NCBI GenBank assembly: GCA_963971405.1
Contig: OZ020488.1
Coordinates: forward strand, 124,001 to 188,000
DNA length: 64,000 bases
Origin: Psococerastis gibbosa
Taxonomy: Eukaryota; Arthropoda; Insecta; Psocodea; Psocidae
Reading direction: 5' to 3'
Shown: in pieces, positions 44,396 to 54,904 of the stretch
Numbering within the stretch: the stretch's first letter is position 1
Layout: each line of letters begins with the position of its first letter
Position numbers and translations under genes: made by a program
The notes under the pieces: generated by a model
Told to the model about the DNA's origin: nothing
Database searches by the model: none
The model's input: only the letters and a program-made list of their open reading frames with translations

Positions 44396-44511
44396 CTGTA
44401 GTCTATCTTCCCAGCAGCATACATGAGATTTCCAGTTTGCTGGACAGTACGAATCCATAGTGACAGACTTAACCCCTCCTCAAAAACAGTCTTCCTCAGT
44501 CCTTTCTCCAC
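44396..44511 (-). CDS. CadN: CadN-like exon: laminin-G domain, start
   Basis: Acceptor TTTTGCTCTGCAG and donor TTAGAG|GTAAAA; 116 nt. Reads VEKGLRKTVFEEGLSLSLWI then RTVQQTGNLMYAAGKIDYSI. The SLSL.IRTVQ.TGNLMYAAGK block is typical of CadN laminin-G 1. The last codon is completed by the first bases of the next exon (LE|IVNG). Confidence 0.92.
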
Positions 44512-44862
44512 CTGCAGAGCAAAACCAAGAATGAGGCATATTCAGCGTAAAACTGACCATGAACAATTAATTTAACCGCAGTGGTAAATAATAGGTATTC
44601 CAGTTTTCTGAAATAAGGAAAATCATGGCGACAAAACATCTTCGACAATGGTTTACAATGGAACGACGTTTACAATCATCTTTACAGTGAATTCTTCAAT
44701 TTGCTAGCCAAGAATGTGCACTATATGAAGTTCCCAAAATAGAACACATTCTATTCAACGTAAGAGGGCTATTGCATTCAACAAAATTACAATATTGTAA
44801 TTTGTATCCTAAATTTTAGTAATCCTAGCTAGGCGTGATAATATGATATGACTTTTGCCTAC

Positions 44863-45082
44863 CTGATATTCAGCACAGCTGTTACCCATGAAGGAAATAG
44901 GGTTTCTACTGCCGTAGCAGCCTTCTCCAGAACACGTGTTCACAGCCACGTCGCACGTAGATCCCACGTGACCATCTCACACTGGCATGTGTAGCCCTGC
45001 TCAGACTGGTCGGGCACACAAATCCGGTTTCCGGTACAGGGGTTACGGGCACATTCATTGACTATCAGCTCGCAGTGATCTC
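44863..45082 (-). pseudogene. CadN: CadN-like exon: EGF-like domain with 1-nt deletion
   Basis: Acceptor TTATCGTTTCAG and donor TATCAG|GTAGGC. Reads GDHCELIVNECARNPCTGNR.., ending QGYTCQCE, then shifts frame and resumes GHVGSTCDVAVNTCSGEGC.. to SCAEYQ. Length is 220 nt where 221 would keep the frame. The shift lies between CQCE and GHVG (about 44,965-44,975), exactly inside the C.C..G..G..C end of the EGF fold. Confidence 0.88.
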
Positions 45083-45104
45083 CTGAAACGATAATAGACT
45101 AATT

Positions 45105-45300
45105 AAAATATAATATATAATATACATATATATATACATATATATATATGTAACCTTGCTCGTATGTCAATTTGTTCGTATCTCAAAGCAATTTTCCCCA
45201 TTGAAATTAATTGAAATGTCCCAAAAATGCTACCCCTAATTGTTTTTGTTATGTGTTTTTTTTTAAATAAAAAATATGTATTTATTTATATTTATTTATT
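45105..45300. repeat. AT-rich simple repeats
   Basis: ATATAC/ATAT microsatellite near 45,110-45,150 and a TTTA/TTTAT run at 45,280-45,310. No cadherin-coding sequence is seen from here to 45,901. Confidence 0.6.
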
Positions 45301-45309
45301 TATTTATTT

Positions 45310-45470
45310 TATTAATTAGACTCTGCCATATTATAACTTAATTTATAATAGATAAGTTAAGTATCTACATTATAGTCTCCTTAAAATATGGCAGAGTCTA
45401 ATTAATGATGTCTGCTACCACGTCATCCACATGCACATTGAAAATTGACGTCGGTGGAATAAGCGCCTTA
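45310..45470. mobile_element. Palindromic MITE, GGCGCTTATTCCACC end, left arm short
   Basis: ATTAATTAGACTCTGCCATA (45,311) is inverted at TATGGCAGAGTCTAATTAAT (45,386-45,405). The right side continues to GACGTCGGTGGAATAAGCGC..CTTA, the terminus shared with 40,414. The matching outer left arm is missing. Confidence 0.65.
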
Positions 45471-45714
45471 ATGAAGTGTTCCGAATTCTCGCAGTAGAAA
45501 ATAGACGGTGAAAATCAGATAAATCATCTGACGGAGAAACTATGAGTGCAGGCAAAACGGTGCCTGAAGTCACTACCAAGAAGTAAGCAGTAAGTAATCA
45601 TAAAACAAAAAATGTTCATTAGACAGTTCGAAGCAAAATACGTTTGACGCTACGAGTCATAGAGAAACTGGATGATTTTTGCACACTCGGATACCCTGAA
45701 TGAAATTTACCACT

Positions 45715-45850
45715 TCAGTCGCAATCTGTGGGTGCCTGATGGGCTAATGCCTGGGTTGAGTTACGAGTCACGTCTCCGATCACATGGCAAGTAAAGAGTC
45801 GCACAAGTATAAGCCCATGCGACGGAACACGTCAAGTTACTGATTTTAGA
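45715..45850 (-). repeat. SINE-like repeat with tRNA-like A box, diverged
   Basis: Shares GTTGAGTTACGA, TCCGATCACATG and AGAGTCGCACAAGTA with the family at 54,905 and 23,395. Confidence 0.55.
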
Positions 45851-45901
45851 TCATTCAGTACAGTGGGAGCGCAAATACGGTTTGGATGCTTGAATGCTCA
45901 C

Positions 45902-46219
45902 CTCGGACGATCTGAGACCCCTCTTCCAAATTCTCAGCAATGACAATTCTATAAGGCGTCGACTGAAACTGCGGCGCGTGGTCATTCTCATCAAGGGCAC
46001 TCAGCCCAACTTCCGCCATCGCTGAGAGCGGCGGACTTCCGACCGTTTCAGCCATTATCGCGATCACGTGACTATCCGTCTCCTCGCGGTCCAAAGGCCG
46101 TGCCAGCGTCACTTCGCCGGCCTCGTCAATGGTGAACTGTGGATTTTCGAGGTCACCAGACACTATCCGGAATGTCACTGATGCATTGCTCACCATCTTC
46201 ATTTTCGTGATTATAGAAC
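45902..46219 (-). CDS. CadN: CadN-like exon: cadherin repeat
   Basis: Acceptor CTCTCTTTCCAG and donor CCGAG|GTGAGC; 318 nt, open. Reads SIITKMKMVSNASVTFRIVS.., LARPLDREETDSHVIAIMAE, the Ca-binding DENDHAPQF, and starts the next repeat (PYRIVIAENLEEGSQIV). The split glycine codon joins 47,793 (PPG|S). The repeat it begins has no continuation in the next visible exon. Confidence 0.93.
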
Positions 46220-46592
46220 CTGGAAAGAGAGGTTTTTAATGGTGGTTAGAACTGTTTAAAACTGTGGTTAGAAAAGTCTGTGGCCAGTAAGCCACTAAAA
46301 TACACTACTGTTCTTGAAGTAGCAGAAGTTATTATTAAGACAGAGATTTCCAAATATTTTGTAAACAAACCAGGCTTGGGCATTTTTGACTAAACTAATT
46401 AATTTCTCGTTTCACTGCAGCAAAGATAAAACTATTGTTTTATGAAAAACTCGAAAAAATATAAGCTTTCTAAAAAGGCAGACTATGTACCGGCCCGATT
46501 ATATATTATAGTATTCTGTGGCCCGATTTACGACTGTTCTATAAAATCTGTTTAATGCACTTTATCACATTTCTCTAGATTAATAATAATTC

Positions 46593-46754
46593 TGCAGCCT
46601 GATCATGGCGATTATAATACCGGTATTTATTTATCCTGGTATTAAAAATGTAAACAAGATAATAAAGTGCTATTCAAAATTTTTTTTTTGTTTACATTTT
46701 TAATACCAGGGGATTAAATAAATGCCGGTATTATAATCGCCATGATCAGGCTGC
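46593..46754. mobile_element. Palindromic MITE, GCAGCCTGATCATGGCGATT ends
   Basis: The left arm GCAGCCTGATCATGGCGATT..ATAATACCGGTATTTATTTA is inverted at 46,684-46,754 (..CGCCATGATCAGGCTGCG). Arms ~65 bp, centre ~25 bp. The same ends cap the large fold-back at 48,712-50,310. Confidence 0.8.
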
Positions 46755-47110
46755 GGGTGCGAAAATGCAAATCTACTACGAAAGAAATTATTTCTTTTAT
46801 GCATTTTTCGTAAACAAAATTTTCTATCCTTGCGGCCGTGAATCAAAGAACTATTTTAGCCATTATTTTAAAAAAATATTTGGTAGCCTAATCTCCGCCT
46901 TAACTATTAAACTCTGCTAGTAAGAACATACCAAACAAATAGGTCCATTAGTATAAGTTCGAATGCCAACCCATGCGAACGTACATTAATATACACACTA
47001 ATTATTGTACCAGCAACAAAATTTACTTTTCAGCATCATAATTAAAGGCAACATTGAGAGCAAAGGTTGACCGCAACAGAACGCATGGAAATTTCAAGAG
47101 AACTGCCCAG

Positions 47111-47289
47111 CAAGGCCGTAGCCAGGATTTTTTTTTTTTTTGGGGGGGGGGTTAGAAATTTCATTGGGTGTTACATAGTGGTTTTTACTTTTCCTCTCAA
47201 AATCCGATTCGATCTAGTATCAAGCCATTTAATTTCGGGGGGGGGGGGGGGGTTGAACCCCCATGAAGCCCCCCTTGGCTACGGCCTTG
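47111..47289. mobile_element. G-rich hAT-like MITE with perfect 8-bp target duplication
   Basis: The ends CAAGGCCGTAGCCA and TGGCTACGGCCTTG are perfect inverted repeats. CTGCCCAG lies directly outside each end (47,103-47,110 and 47,290-47,297). Inside, poly-T then poly-G on the left, and a second poly-G run then ACCCCCATG on the right. A truncated relative lies at 54,468-54,605. Confidence 0.92.
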
Positions 47290-47792
47290 CTGCCCAGGAT
47301 CTGTAAAAATTGTTCGAAACTTGGCAGAAAACCAATCGAAGGAATGTAACTGAAGTGGAAAATATTGTTTAGTTTTAAACGAGATATCTATCGCCATGGC
47401 AAATGCAAAAGAGTTGCAGTTGAAAAGCAAAGATTTTGGTTTTAAGGTGTATTCCTGACCATTTTGGATAGGGCCATCAGTTGCAAATGGTTGTATCGTT
47501 TTACTTTCAACAACAAAACTAATGGCGGCAAATGAAGATCCAGCAGGCAGACTTGCCAACAGAACCGGCGCAGTAAGCTTCTGCACTTTATTATGACGAG
47601 AACCTTAAGCTGAATCTCAGTCACAACGTTTTGCCCCTTTTTATGCTACGGATGCTCACCTTACCCGCCTTAATTTATTCGTACACTTACAAAACCCCAT
47701 AATGCATAGAATTTTAGATATTACGTTGGTAGTAGTTCAAAACATTTGATATATGAACAACACTAACACTATCTTCAGATCAGGCTACGTAC

Positions 47793-48099
47793 CAGGAGGA
47801 GCACTTTCGGGCAGAAAGAACTTGTCGTCCCTCCTTTCAAACATAGGCGCCGCATCATCAGCCGCCATAACGTACACCTCCACGGGTAAATGCGTATGCC
47901 TGCTGGGCAATCCCTTGTCCGATGCCCGGACGAAAAACTGGAACACCTCTCCTTCATGTGGAGTTAGGTCTCCAACGACGTAGAGCCCGCCGCTTTGCTT
48001 GTGGATGCCGAAAAGTTGGATAGACGAAGACGGGGCGTCGAGAAGGGAATACTCGATTTCGGCATTGATGTCGTCGTCATCATCATCGGTAGCTTTCAC
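47793..48099 (-). CDS. CadN: CadN-like exon: cadherin repeat
   Basis: Acceptor TTGCGTTTCCAG and donor CCTG|GTACGT; 307 nt, open. Reads VKATDDDDDDINAEIEYSLL.., DLTPHEGEVFQFFVRASDKG, then DDAAPMFERRDDKFFLPESA. ATD.D and ASDKG..S are cadherin Ca-site motifs. The DDDDDD stretch is an Asp run coded by GAY repeats. Confidence 0.92.
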
Positions 48100-48711
48100 C
48101 TGGAAACGCAAAAGATGCCGTTAATAGAAATAAATGGATAATGCTATTGGAGCTAACAAACCATCCTGAAATCGGAAGATTTGAAGAGTTTAGTAATGAG
48201 CGCATTCAAAGGACCCGTCAGACAATCAGTCTCGTGAAACTGAACGGCTGCGCCCGCAACAAGAAGTTAGTCCAGTCCAGAGGGCCCAAATTGTGGCCTG
48301 GGTCCCGACTACAAGTTCATACTACTACTAGTCCAGTTCAGTCGGTAGAGAACTGGGCCATGAAATGGGAGATCAAGGTTGGAGATTCGATGTAAATGAA
48401 AATATTGTCCACCGGGAATTCGAGACTCGACATGGGAGGAAGCCATTTCGACCATCAAGCCATTTAGTATTAATTTATTCTTGGTGTTAAAAATGTAAAT
48501 AAAACCATTTTGAATAGCAGTTTCGATTTTGAAATTATGTTATTTACATATATAATTATAAAAATTATTATTATTATTAAAATTAAAAATAATCCCCATC
48601 ATGGTCGCCATAGCTGGAGACTTAATAGGTTTGATTAATGGTTAATACACCTTCTCAGGTAAGTTCGCATCATAAAAAAACTACATATACAAGAATTTTA
48701 TTTGCTGCAGA

Positions 48712-50310
48712 CCGATCATGGCGTATTCGTATTATTATAATACCGGGGTTAATATAATAGTATGTCACGTGATGGTATTAATTCAATTGCTTAAAATAAA
48801 TAAACAGTAAATTTCAGATTTTTTTAATTTTTGATGTTAGTAGGCCTAGGCCTAATTGCCGCGAGAGTGCAAAGCGCATAAAATTCAAATTGGGTCAATT
48901 GAAACAATTGGCCTTTGACTATATTTTTGATGAGTTTCTTAATTTTGTCTCCCTTAGATTTTAGACAAATTATTTATAGTTCTTAATATATTTCAAATTT
49001 AAATTTAAAACTTGTAGGGAGAAAAAATTAAGAAACTCACCAAAAATATAGCTGAAGATCATTCAATTGTTTAAATGACTTACTTGACTTAGGTTGGCGC
49101 GTCCAGCCCGGGGGGACTTTTGGCCGCTGCCACTACACCACGCCACCTCGGACGATCTTCCGCCGCTCGCTTCCAATCTCGGGTGCCGGTGGGGTGCATA
49201 TATCTCCGAGTACTTGGTCTCCCCATCTTAGTCTTGGCCTACCGGGACGCCTAGGGAGGTTGAAAGTACCTTCGAAAGCTAGCTTTGGCGCGACCTCTCC
49301 GCTTGCATACGGTGTACATGACCCAGCCATTGGATTCGACGCCCTTTTAGTTCTGATATTATGTTCGGAGAGTCAAATAGGGCATGTATTTCGGCATTGT
49401 GTCTAATCCTCCAGACACCGTTCTCCCATCTACCGCCGAAGATAATGCGAAGCATTTTTTTCCTGAAGACTCTTAATCTATGGGCGTCCTTAATGAAAAG
49501 TGTTTAGGCCTCACCTCCATACATTAGAACAGGCCGAATTAGGGTCTTGTACAGGCGAACCTCTGTAGTTCTAGACAGGAGTCGAGATCTAAATAGCGGT
49601 CGGACTTGAAAGAAAGTCACATTCGCAGCCTTGATACCTCCCCCATGCAGTTGTCACTTGTCATCACCGAGCCGAGGTATCTAAATTGCTGAACCGACTC
49701 GAAGCGGTCTACCTTCGCCTGGTAGACACTGGTTCTTCTTTGGACTATAAGGTGTTTTGTTTTGCCTATGTTAATCTTTAGTCCAACTAATCTAGCATCC
49801 TCCTCTATTGTCTTCACCAAGGCCACCACCTGTTCCTCGTCATGAGCCATAATGTTCAGGTCTTCAGCGTAAGCGAGGATTCTTATCTGACCGCCTATCT
49901 CAACCCCACCTGGCATTTCAGTAGCTCTCCTTACCACTTTCTCCAACACCAGATTAGAGAGACACGGCGAGAGCCCGTCCCCTTGTTTCACTCCCGATAT
50001 GACATCAAAGGGATCCGACAGGCTTCCCTCCGCCTTTACTCCAGCCCGCGACCCTCATGCATACCTGCACCATTTTCACTACCTTTTGGGGTATTCCCAT
50101 TTCTTCTAGGATCATCCCGCAAAGTTGTGACCGGTTTATAGAATTGTATGAATAGGCGCACAATTTGAATTATCTGAAATTTACTGTAGGCCTACTGTTA
50201 ATTTATATTTTAAACCATTGAATTAATACCATCACGTGACATGGTATTATATATCAACCCAGGTATATTATAATAATACAAAATCGCCATGATCGGGCAG
50301 CTGTAATTCA
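48712..50310. mobile_element. Large fold-back element holding an RTE-like insertion
   Basis: GCAGACCGATCATGGCGTAT..TCACGTGATGGTATTAATTC (48,712-48,830) is inverted at 50,150-50,310 (..GAATTAATACCATCACGTGA). The ends match the MITE at 46,593. Between the arms sit a smaller palindrome (48,893-49,075; TTTTTGATGAGTTTCTTAAT facing ATTAAGAAACTCACCAAAAA) and an RTE-like LINE fragment. Confidence 0.8.
49076..50145 (-). pseudogene. RTE-like LINE reverse transcriptase, 5'-truncated and broken
   Basis: On the minus strand: INRSQLCGMILEEMGIPQK.., GVKQGDGLSPCLSNLVLEKV, then the catalytic region AYAEDLNIM (Glu instead of the second Asp of YADD), GLKINIGKTKHLIV, RYLGSV. It ends with FNLPRRPGRPRLRWGDQVLG and the AAGTCAAGTAAGTC terminus. 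Frame breaks after ..EVSRLRM and elsewhere. It starts abruptly at the right arm of the fold-back, so it inserted there. Confidence 0.85.
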
Positions 50311-50955
50311 AAACTTACAAAACAATTTATGCTTACATATGATTTCTAGATGTTTGGTGATCCTGTCCAGCCGCCCAAGGGTTACCCAGCACCGTGACCA
50401 GAGATGGGTGTTATGAAAAATACTTTTATGGTATTTTCTTTCAAATATGTGCAATTATATGCAAGTTCCTCAGTCTTCGACTCTGCAATGAAGCAAGGCA
50501 CAATGTTAAGTGAAACGCTCTTATTACTTTACTAATAACTCGAATAGCTTTATTGTGGCTTTTTACGATAGCTCAGGATAAATAAATAAATAACTCACTA
50601 CAGGGGTGTATCGTAAAGGTTAAAGGGACTTCAAATAATTACGCTCCTGAAGGGCTATATAGGTATAAAGAGGAATATATATACATTTGAATATATGTGC
50701 TGTATGATATGGATCTGGCTAAACTTCTCATCCGAAAGTCGACGCCATACCGCTATACTGGACGCACGGCATAAGCTCGTTCAGCTACCGTAGCTTTTAT
50801 ATATTTATATTATTTTATATTATAGCAATTACCTGAGGATTTTTTCACACGCATGGGTATACTGCACAAGCAAAAGAAATTTAGCGAACATTTAGCCTAA
50901 AGTCCCATTGTGTGGCAAGCCCGCAGCCAGGATTTTTTTTCGGGGGTGGGTGTGG
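50311..50955. other. CadN-region intron, no gene seen
   Basis: CCGCAGCCAGGATTTTTTTTCGGGGGTGGG at ~50,919-50,948 is the left end of a G-rich fold-back element whose other end is not found. Confidence 0.45.
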
Positions 50956-52430
50956 TGACTGTGATGAAAAATGAAATGAAAAAACGACTTTATTGCAAAC
51001 AAAAGGCGAACAATAAGACTATAAAGTCTTGTTTTCATGCTAACCTTAAAAACTAAAAAAAAAACATTGTAGACTATGATAGGTCTACATTAATTAAAAT
51101 TAAATAGAGAAGAAGGAAACAGAGGAGTAGTGAAAAAAGAAGGATAAAAGGTATAGGGGGGGGGGGGGAGGAATCCATTGTCATCACCATTACAGGACCG
51201 GAGAGAGTCTATGCGTTATCTAAGATATACAGTTTAATTATTTTCTTACAGCTACTGAGTGAACTAGCTGCCCTGATCTCCAATGGTAGGCGGTTCCAGT
51301 GGCGAATCGAGTATAATACCGTAGATTGCCCATGTCTTGTGGTCTTATGTAGTAGTGGTATTTCATACGTTGTGCCATTGCGTTGTGACTGTAATTTTGT
51401 ATATTTTTGAATAATGTAGGAAGGTGCGTTTGAGTGGGTTACTTTATACATTAGCATCAGTGCATGTTCTTTGGTCGGCGGTTAGGAAATTTAGTATTTT
51501 GTACTGTGGGCTAATATGATCGCGACGCTTAGAGTTAAAAATAAATCGGATGCAACTGTTCATTGCCCTGTGCAAACGGCGTGACAGATAATCCGTGCGA
51601 CTGGATGATAATACAATACAATAATCAAATAGTGGGGTAATTAGCGTGGAAACAATGTTTTTCTTTATGTTAATTGGTAAAAAATTTCTAATTCTGTTCA
51701 AGGGATATAAACATTTATAAATTTTGCTACAGGTTTTGTTTACATGGACTGACCAGTTGAGTTGTGGGTCTAAATACACTCCTAGATTTTTCACACCTTC
51801 TTGTTTAAAGGGTATTACTTCACCGTTTAAGATAATGGTTGACCTTAAGGTATTTTGTAATTTTACGAAGGTATTGTGGCTGCCTATCAGCATTGCCTGA
51901 CTCTTAGTCGGGTTCAACTTGAGACCATGTTTTATGTACCATTTTAAGACGTTCTCTAAATCAGCATTAATATCAGCTATGGCCTGTTCGCAATTACTAG
52001 ACATGAAACTAGTATATAATTGAAAGTCGTCAGCATATACATGATAAGAACATTTGTTCAATGACTGTGACAATAAGTGGAGAAACACCAAGGGCTCAAA
52101 ATCGTACCCTGCATTAATCCGTTAGGGAGGTTACAGAACTCAGACGTTTGGTCGCCTATTCTCGTTGCTTGTTCTCTATTTTCTAAGAGCGAAACCAAGA
52201 AGTTGACTTATCAGCGAAGTTTAAAGATTTTAATTTGGCAAGGAAGATGTCATGTTTTACACATGAGAACGCGCTGGAGTAATCTAAAAGAATAATGCAG
52301 GATACGTCACCTCCGTCGTAGGCACAACTTAAATTATCAACCACTTGAATTAATGCTGATGTAGTGCTGTGGTTTTTCTTTAAACCGGATTGCAGGGGAT
52401 TAGCTAGATTATAACTAGCCATATAGCTCG
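50956..52430 (-). pseudogene. CR1/L2-like LINE reverse transcriptase, truncated and frameshifted
   Basis: Minus-strand pieces in order: LKKNHSTTSALIQVVDNL.., LLDYSSAFSCVKHDI (motif A; canonical D.S.AFD..), GTILSP, YADDFQLYTS (catalytic YADD), GLKLNPTKSQAMLIG, PLFDYCIVLSSS and WNRLPLEIRAASSLSSCKK. Frames change after about 52,183, 52,091 and 51,444. The C-terminal IRHWNRLP block is typical of the CR1/jockey-type tail. The 5' part including endonuclease is missing. Confidence 0.85.
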
Positions 52431-53739
52431 AAATGTGTGATCCTATTTATAGTGTAATTTTTTTAGAATTCAATTGTATTTAGTGTATTCTTTAGATTTT
52501 ATGTTGTTACTCGTTTATATGATAGCATAGGCACATCAAACGTCTATTTATTGGCTGATTTAGCTTCGGTGCGAACACAGGCTTATAATATTTTGCTGAT
52601 ATTTTCTTTAAATAAGCTTACACGTTTTTTAAAATCATTACAAGAGTATACTTCAAGCACGTGCTTGGTCGGCCTTGTGGTTAATCCGCCACTGTGTAAG
52701 CTTCTGATTCTCAACAAGCCGTTCACAAAACAATATTTCCATAGTCCTAGGCCAGGGATAATTACATAAGTTTCCCACTTACCAGGCGATCCCATCACTT
52801 TCGGCAGCAATGCAGGCTATCGTTCGTCCCAATCACAAAAAAACAAGAATTTGTGGTTCTTCAACAGACTCTTCAATGGATGTACATATGCCCGCTTTTG
52901 AAAATTGATGAACTACGGCCCATTCCTGAAAAAATGTATATATTATCACGCCTACAGCCTACATTGATTTTAATGCATAGTGTATTCCGCAGATATACAT
53001 TAGACCAGGGGTTCTGAAAGTGTGGGTCGCGGTGTGGTCTCGTCTGCCAGTTATACACTAGATAGAATTGAATTGAATGACAAGTTTTTTTTTTCAATTT
53101 AAGCCATATATATATTTTTTAAAGATTGACGAGAACCAATTCAATATTAAATAGAGTAGATCGCTAGACCAATGGGGGAATGCATTGGCCTAGGTGTTTC
53201 TTTGTACGTAGGTGGCAGCAGAATAAAGTAAATAAATAAAGCATTTTGCCTATCCTTCGAAAAATTTGCCTCGGGGGAGAGGGGGGTGGTAGTAAGGCGA
53301 GGTATCATATTTATTGGTCGCTGGATCCACCCCCTAGCTTGCCCCCCCCCCCTTACTCCTATTCCTGCGTACGCCTGTAAAGCTATTTTTTAGGAAGGAA
53401 ATATAAATAAACATTGCAATGTAGAATTTAGTGGGTCGCGATGCAATTTCAAATCATTTAGTGGTCCGCGACGAAAAAGTTTGAGATCCTCTGCATTAGA
53501 CTATAAAACTACAAAATAGGCTAACTCTCATTAACGCATGGTATTGCGACCCTTCGACCTATACAGTATAAATGAATAAATATGGATTTAATACCAAGTC
53601 AACTGATAATACCTTAAGGAGGTTTGTTTCCTTTTAGGCGTTCTGGATATATAGCCTAGATACCATCAAGCGCGGTAAGTGGTTACAGAGCAGCATCCTA
53701 GTAATGTAGCCTACTACTAGGCTATTCTTCTAAACTTAC
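52431..53739. other. Intron, no exon seen
   Basis: Contains a facing G-run (53,275-53,290) and C-run (53,342-53,352) that look like the inside of a G-rich fold-back element, and AGGGGTTCTGAAAGTGTGGG (53,008), which resembles one end of the CAGGGGTTCCCAAAC hAT family. Confidence 0.45.
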
Positions 53740-53814
53740 CTCAGTGTTGAGACGTGATAATATGGTGTCATTGTCGAAGCTGAAGGTGTCTCCAGCATGG
53801 ATTATTTCGGCAGG
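53740..53814 (-). CDS. CadN: Candidate CadN-like exon, 75 nt
   Basis: Donor CTGAG|GTAAGT is strong; acceptor ACAATAG is weak. The frame reads PAEIIHAGDTFSFDNDTIL.. and ends RLNTE. Phase 0 exit joins the 48,099 exon as RLNTE|VKATDDD, which is a natural cadherin strand (..V.ATD.D). Short and supported mainly by phase and fit. Confidence 0.45.
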
Positions 53815-54467
53815 CTATTGTCTATTCTGTAAAACCGGTGCAAATAGGCCTAGGTACTTGGCCAATCTCGGTCTGCATATAGGAGCTTTCGTTGCTGCTT
53901 GCTAATCTGACACGTCATGTACCACGGCACTCTCACATGAAGCTAAAAAAAAATCAATAGGATTTCAAGAAATTCGATCCAACAATTTCATAAAGAGGAA
54001 ACTTAACAAATTTTTGAAAAACAGCATGACATCTCTCGTCCTCGTTCCACGGTTTCTATACTGGCAAACTCACACTTTGAAGACCACATGAAATAAATAA
54101 ACTTTGATAATGCACAATTCATTTTTTCTTCTTCAAAAACTTGTATGAATTATTTTTTACCTGCAAAATATTAAAATTTGAAAGGAAGAAGTAGACGATG
54201 CAATCAAGAAATAGGACTCACCCTATTGAATTTTATACATTTTATTCAAGACAGACTGCTTGACAAAATCAATTGTGTATTATCACAGCTTATATACTTT
54301 ATAGGAGGGATTCAGTTTTTTTTTTTTTTTTGCCAGTATCCAACACACTTACTTAATCCGGCTTTGACGCTAAGGCCCGTGAAGGGCTTATCTATCTGTA
54401 CTTTTCCTGAACATTGTATTTTTGTTGTTGATGAATATAGAAGATTTTCGACAGGTAACGCCACCCA
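53815..54467. other. No further CadN exon seen
   Basis: AT-rich; a poly-T run at 54,317-54,332. Most of the CadN ectodomain is therefore not upstream in this window. Confidence 0.45.
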
Positions 54468-54605
54468 AGGCCGTAGCCTCCCCCCCCCCCCCCCCCCCCG
54501 AAACGAAATAGCTTGACAGAATAGATAGAATCGGATTTGAAGAGGAAAAATAAAAACTACTATGTAAGACAGACAAAAAAAAAATATCCAATGAAATTTC
54601 TAAAA
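54468..54605 (-). mobile_element. Truncated G-rich hAT-like MITE
   Basis: One end, CAAGGCCGTAGCCTCC plus poly-C, and the inner AATAGATAGAATCGGATTTG..AAAATATCCAATGAAATTTC, match the 47,111 element in reverse. The other terminus is missing. Confidence 0.75.
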
Positions 54606-54904
54606 AATGTACAATATAAAAGAGCGAGCGATCCGAATGACCAACAAGAGAAGCGGAAAAATTGTTTTGTAAGCGGTATGATCCCCCATAATTAGTTATA
54701 GTCATTATTTGTAGTCATAATTGTTATCGTATACTTTTAATAATTTTAATGTTTAATAGACAGTAGACACCTCGGTTTCCTCTATACTATAGGCTGTCTG
54801 ACGTCGGGCCAGACGGCTGCACGCCCATTCTAAGTTTATACAATACTCGAAAGAGACGCGAACAGGCGTGCTTAAGTACCTAAATTTGTATTGTTTTTAA
54901 GGAC

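Larger units (their letters stand above)
37477..53814 (-). pseudogene. CadN: Neural-cadherin-like gene, 3' part, with disabling lesions
   Basis: Ten exons with canonical splice signals and matching phases read in order: cadherin repeats, EGF-like, laminin G (split over three exons), EGF-like domains, membrane segment, cytoplasmic tail. The product would be a homophilic neuronal adhesion receptor linked to catenins. Lesions: a 1-nt deletion in the first EGF exon, TGA at 42,572-42,574 in the laminin-G exon, one extra G at 41,822-41,825, a lost EGF cysteine, and TGA at 37,538-37,540. Cadherin-repeat sequence expected between 45,902 and 45,082 is absent. Introns are kept, so it is not a retrocopy. 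The catenin-binding C-terminus and most N-terminal repeats are not in the window. Confidence 0.75.

Noticed and set aside
45105-45470. CRISPR-like array
   Set aside because: The repeats are AT microsatellites and a MITE palindrome; there are no regular spacers and the DNA is eukaryotic.
47067-47306. Open frame with FFFFGGG run
   Set aside because: Produced by poly-T and poly-G inside the hAT-like MITE at 47,111-47,289.
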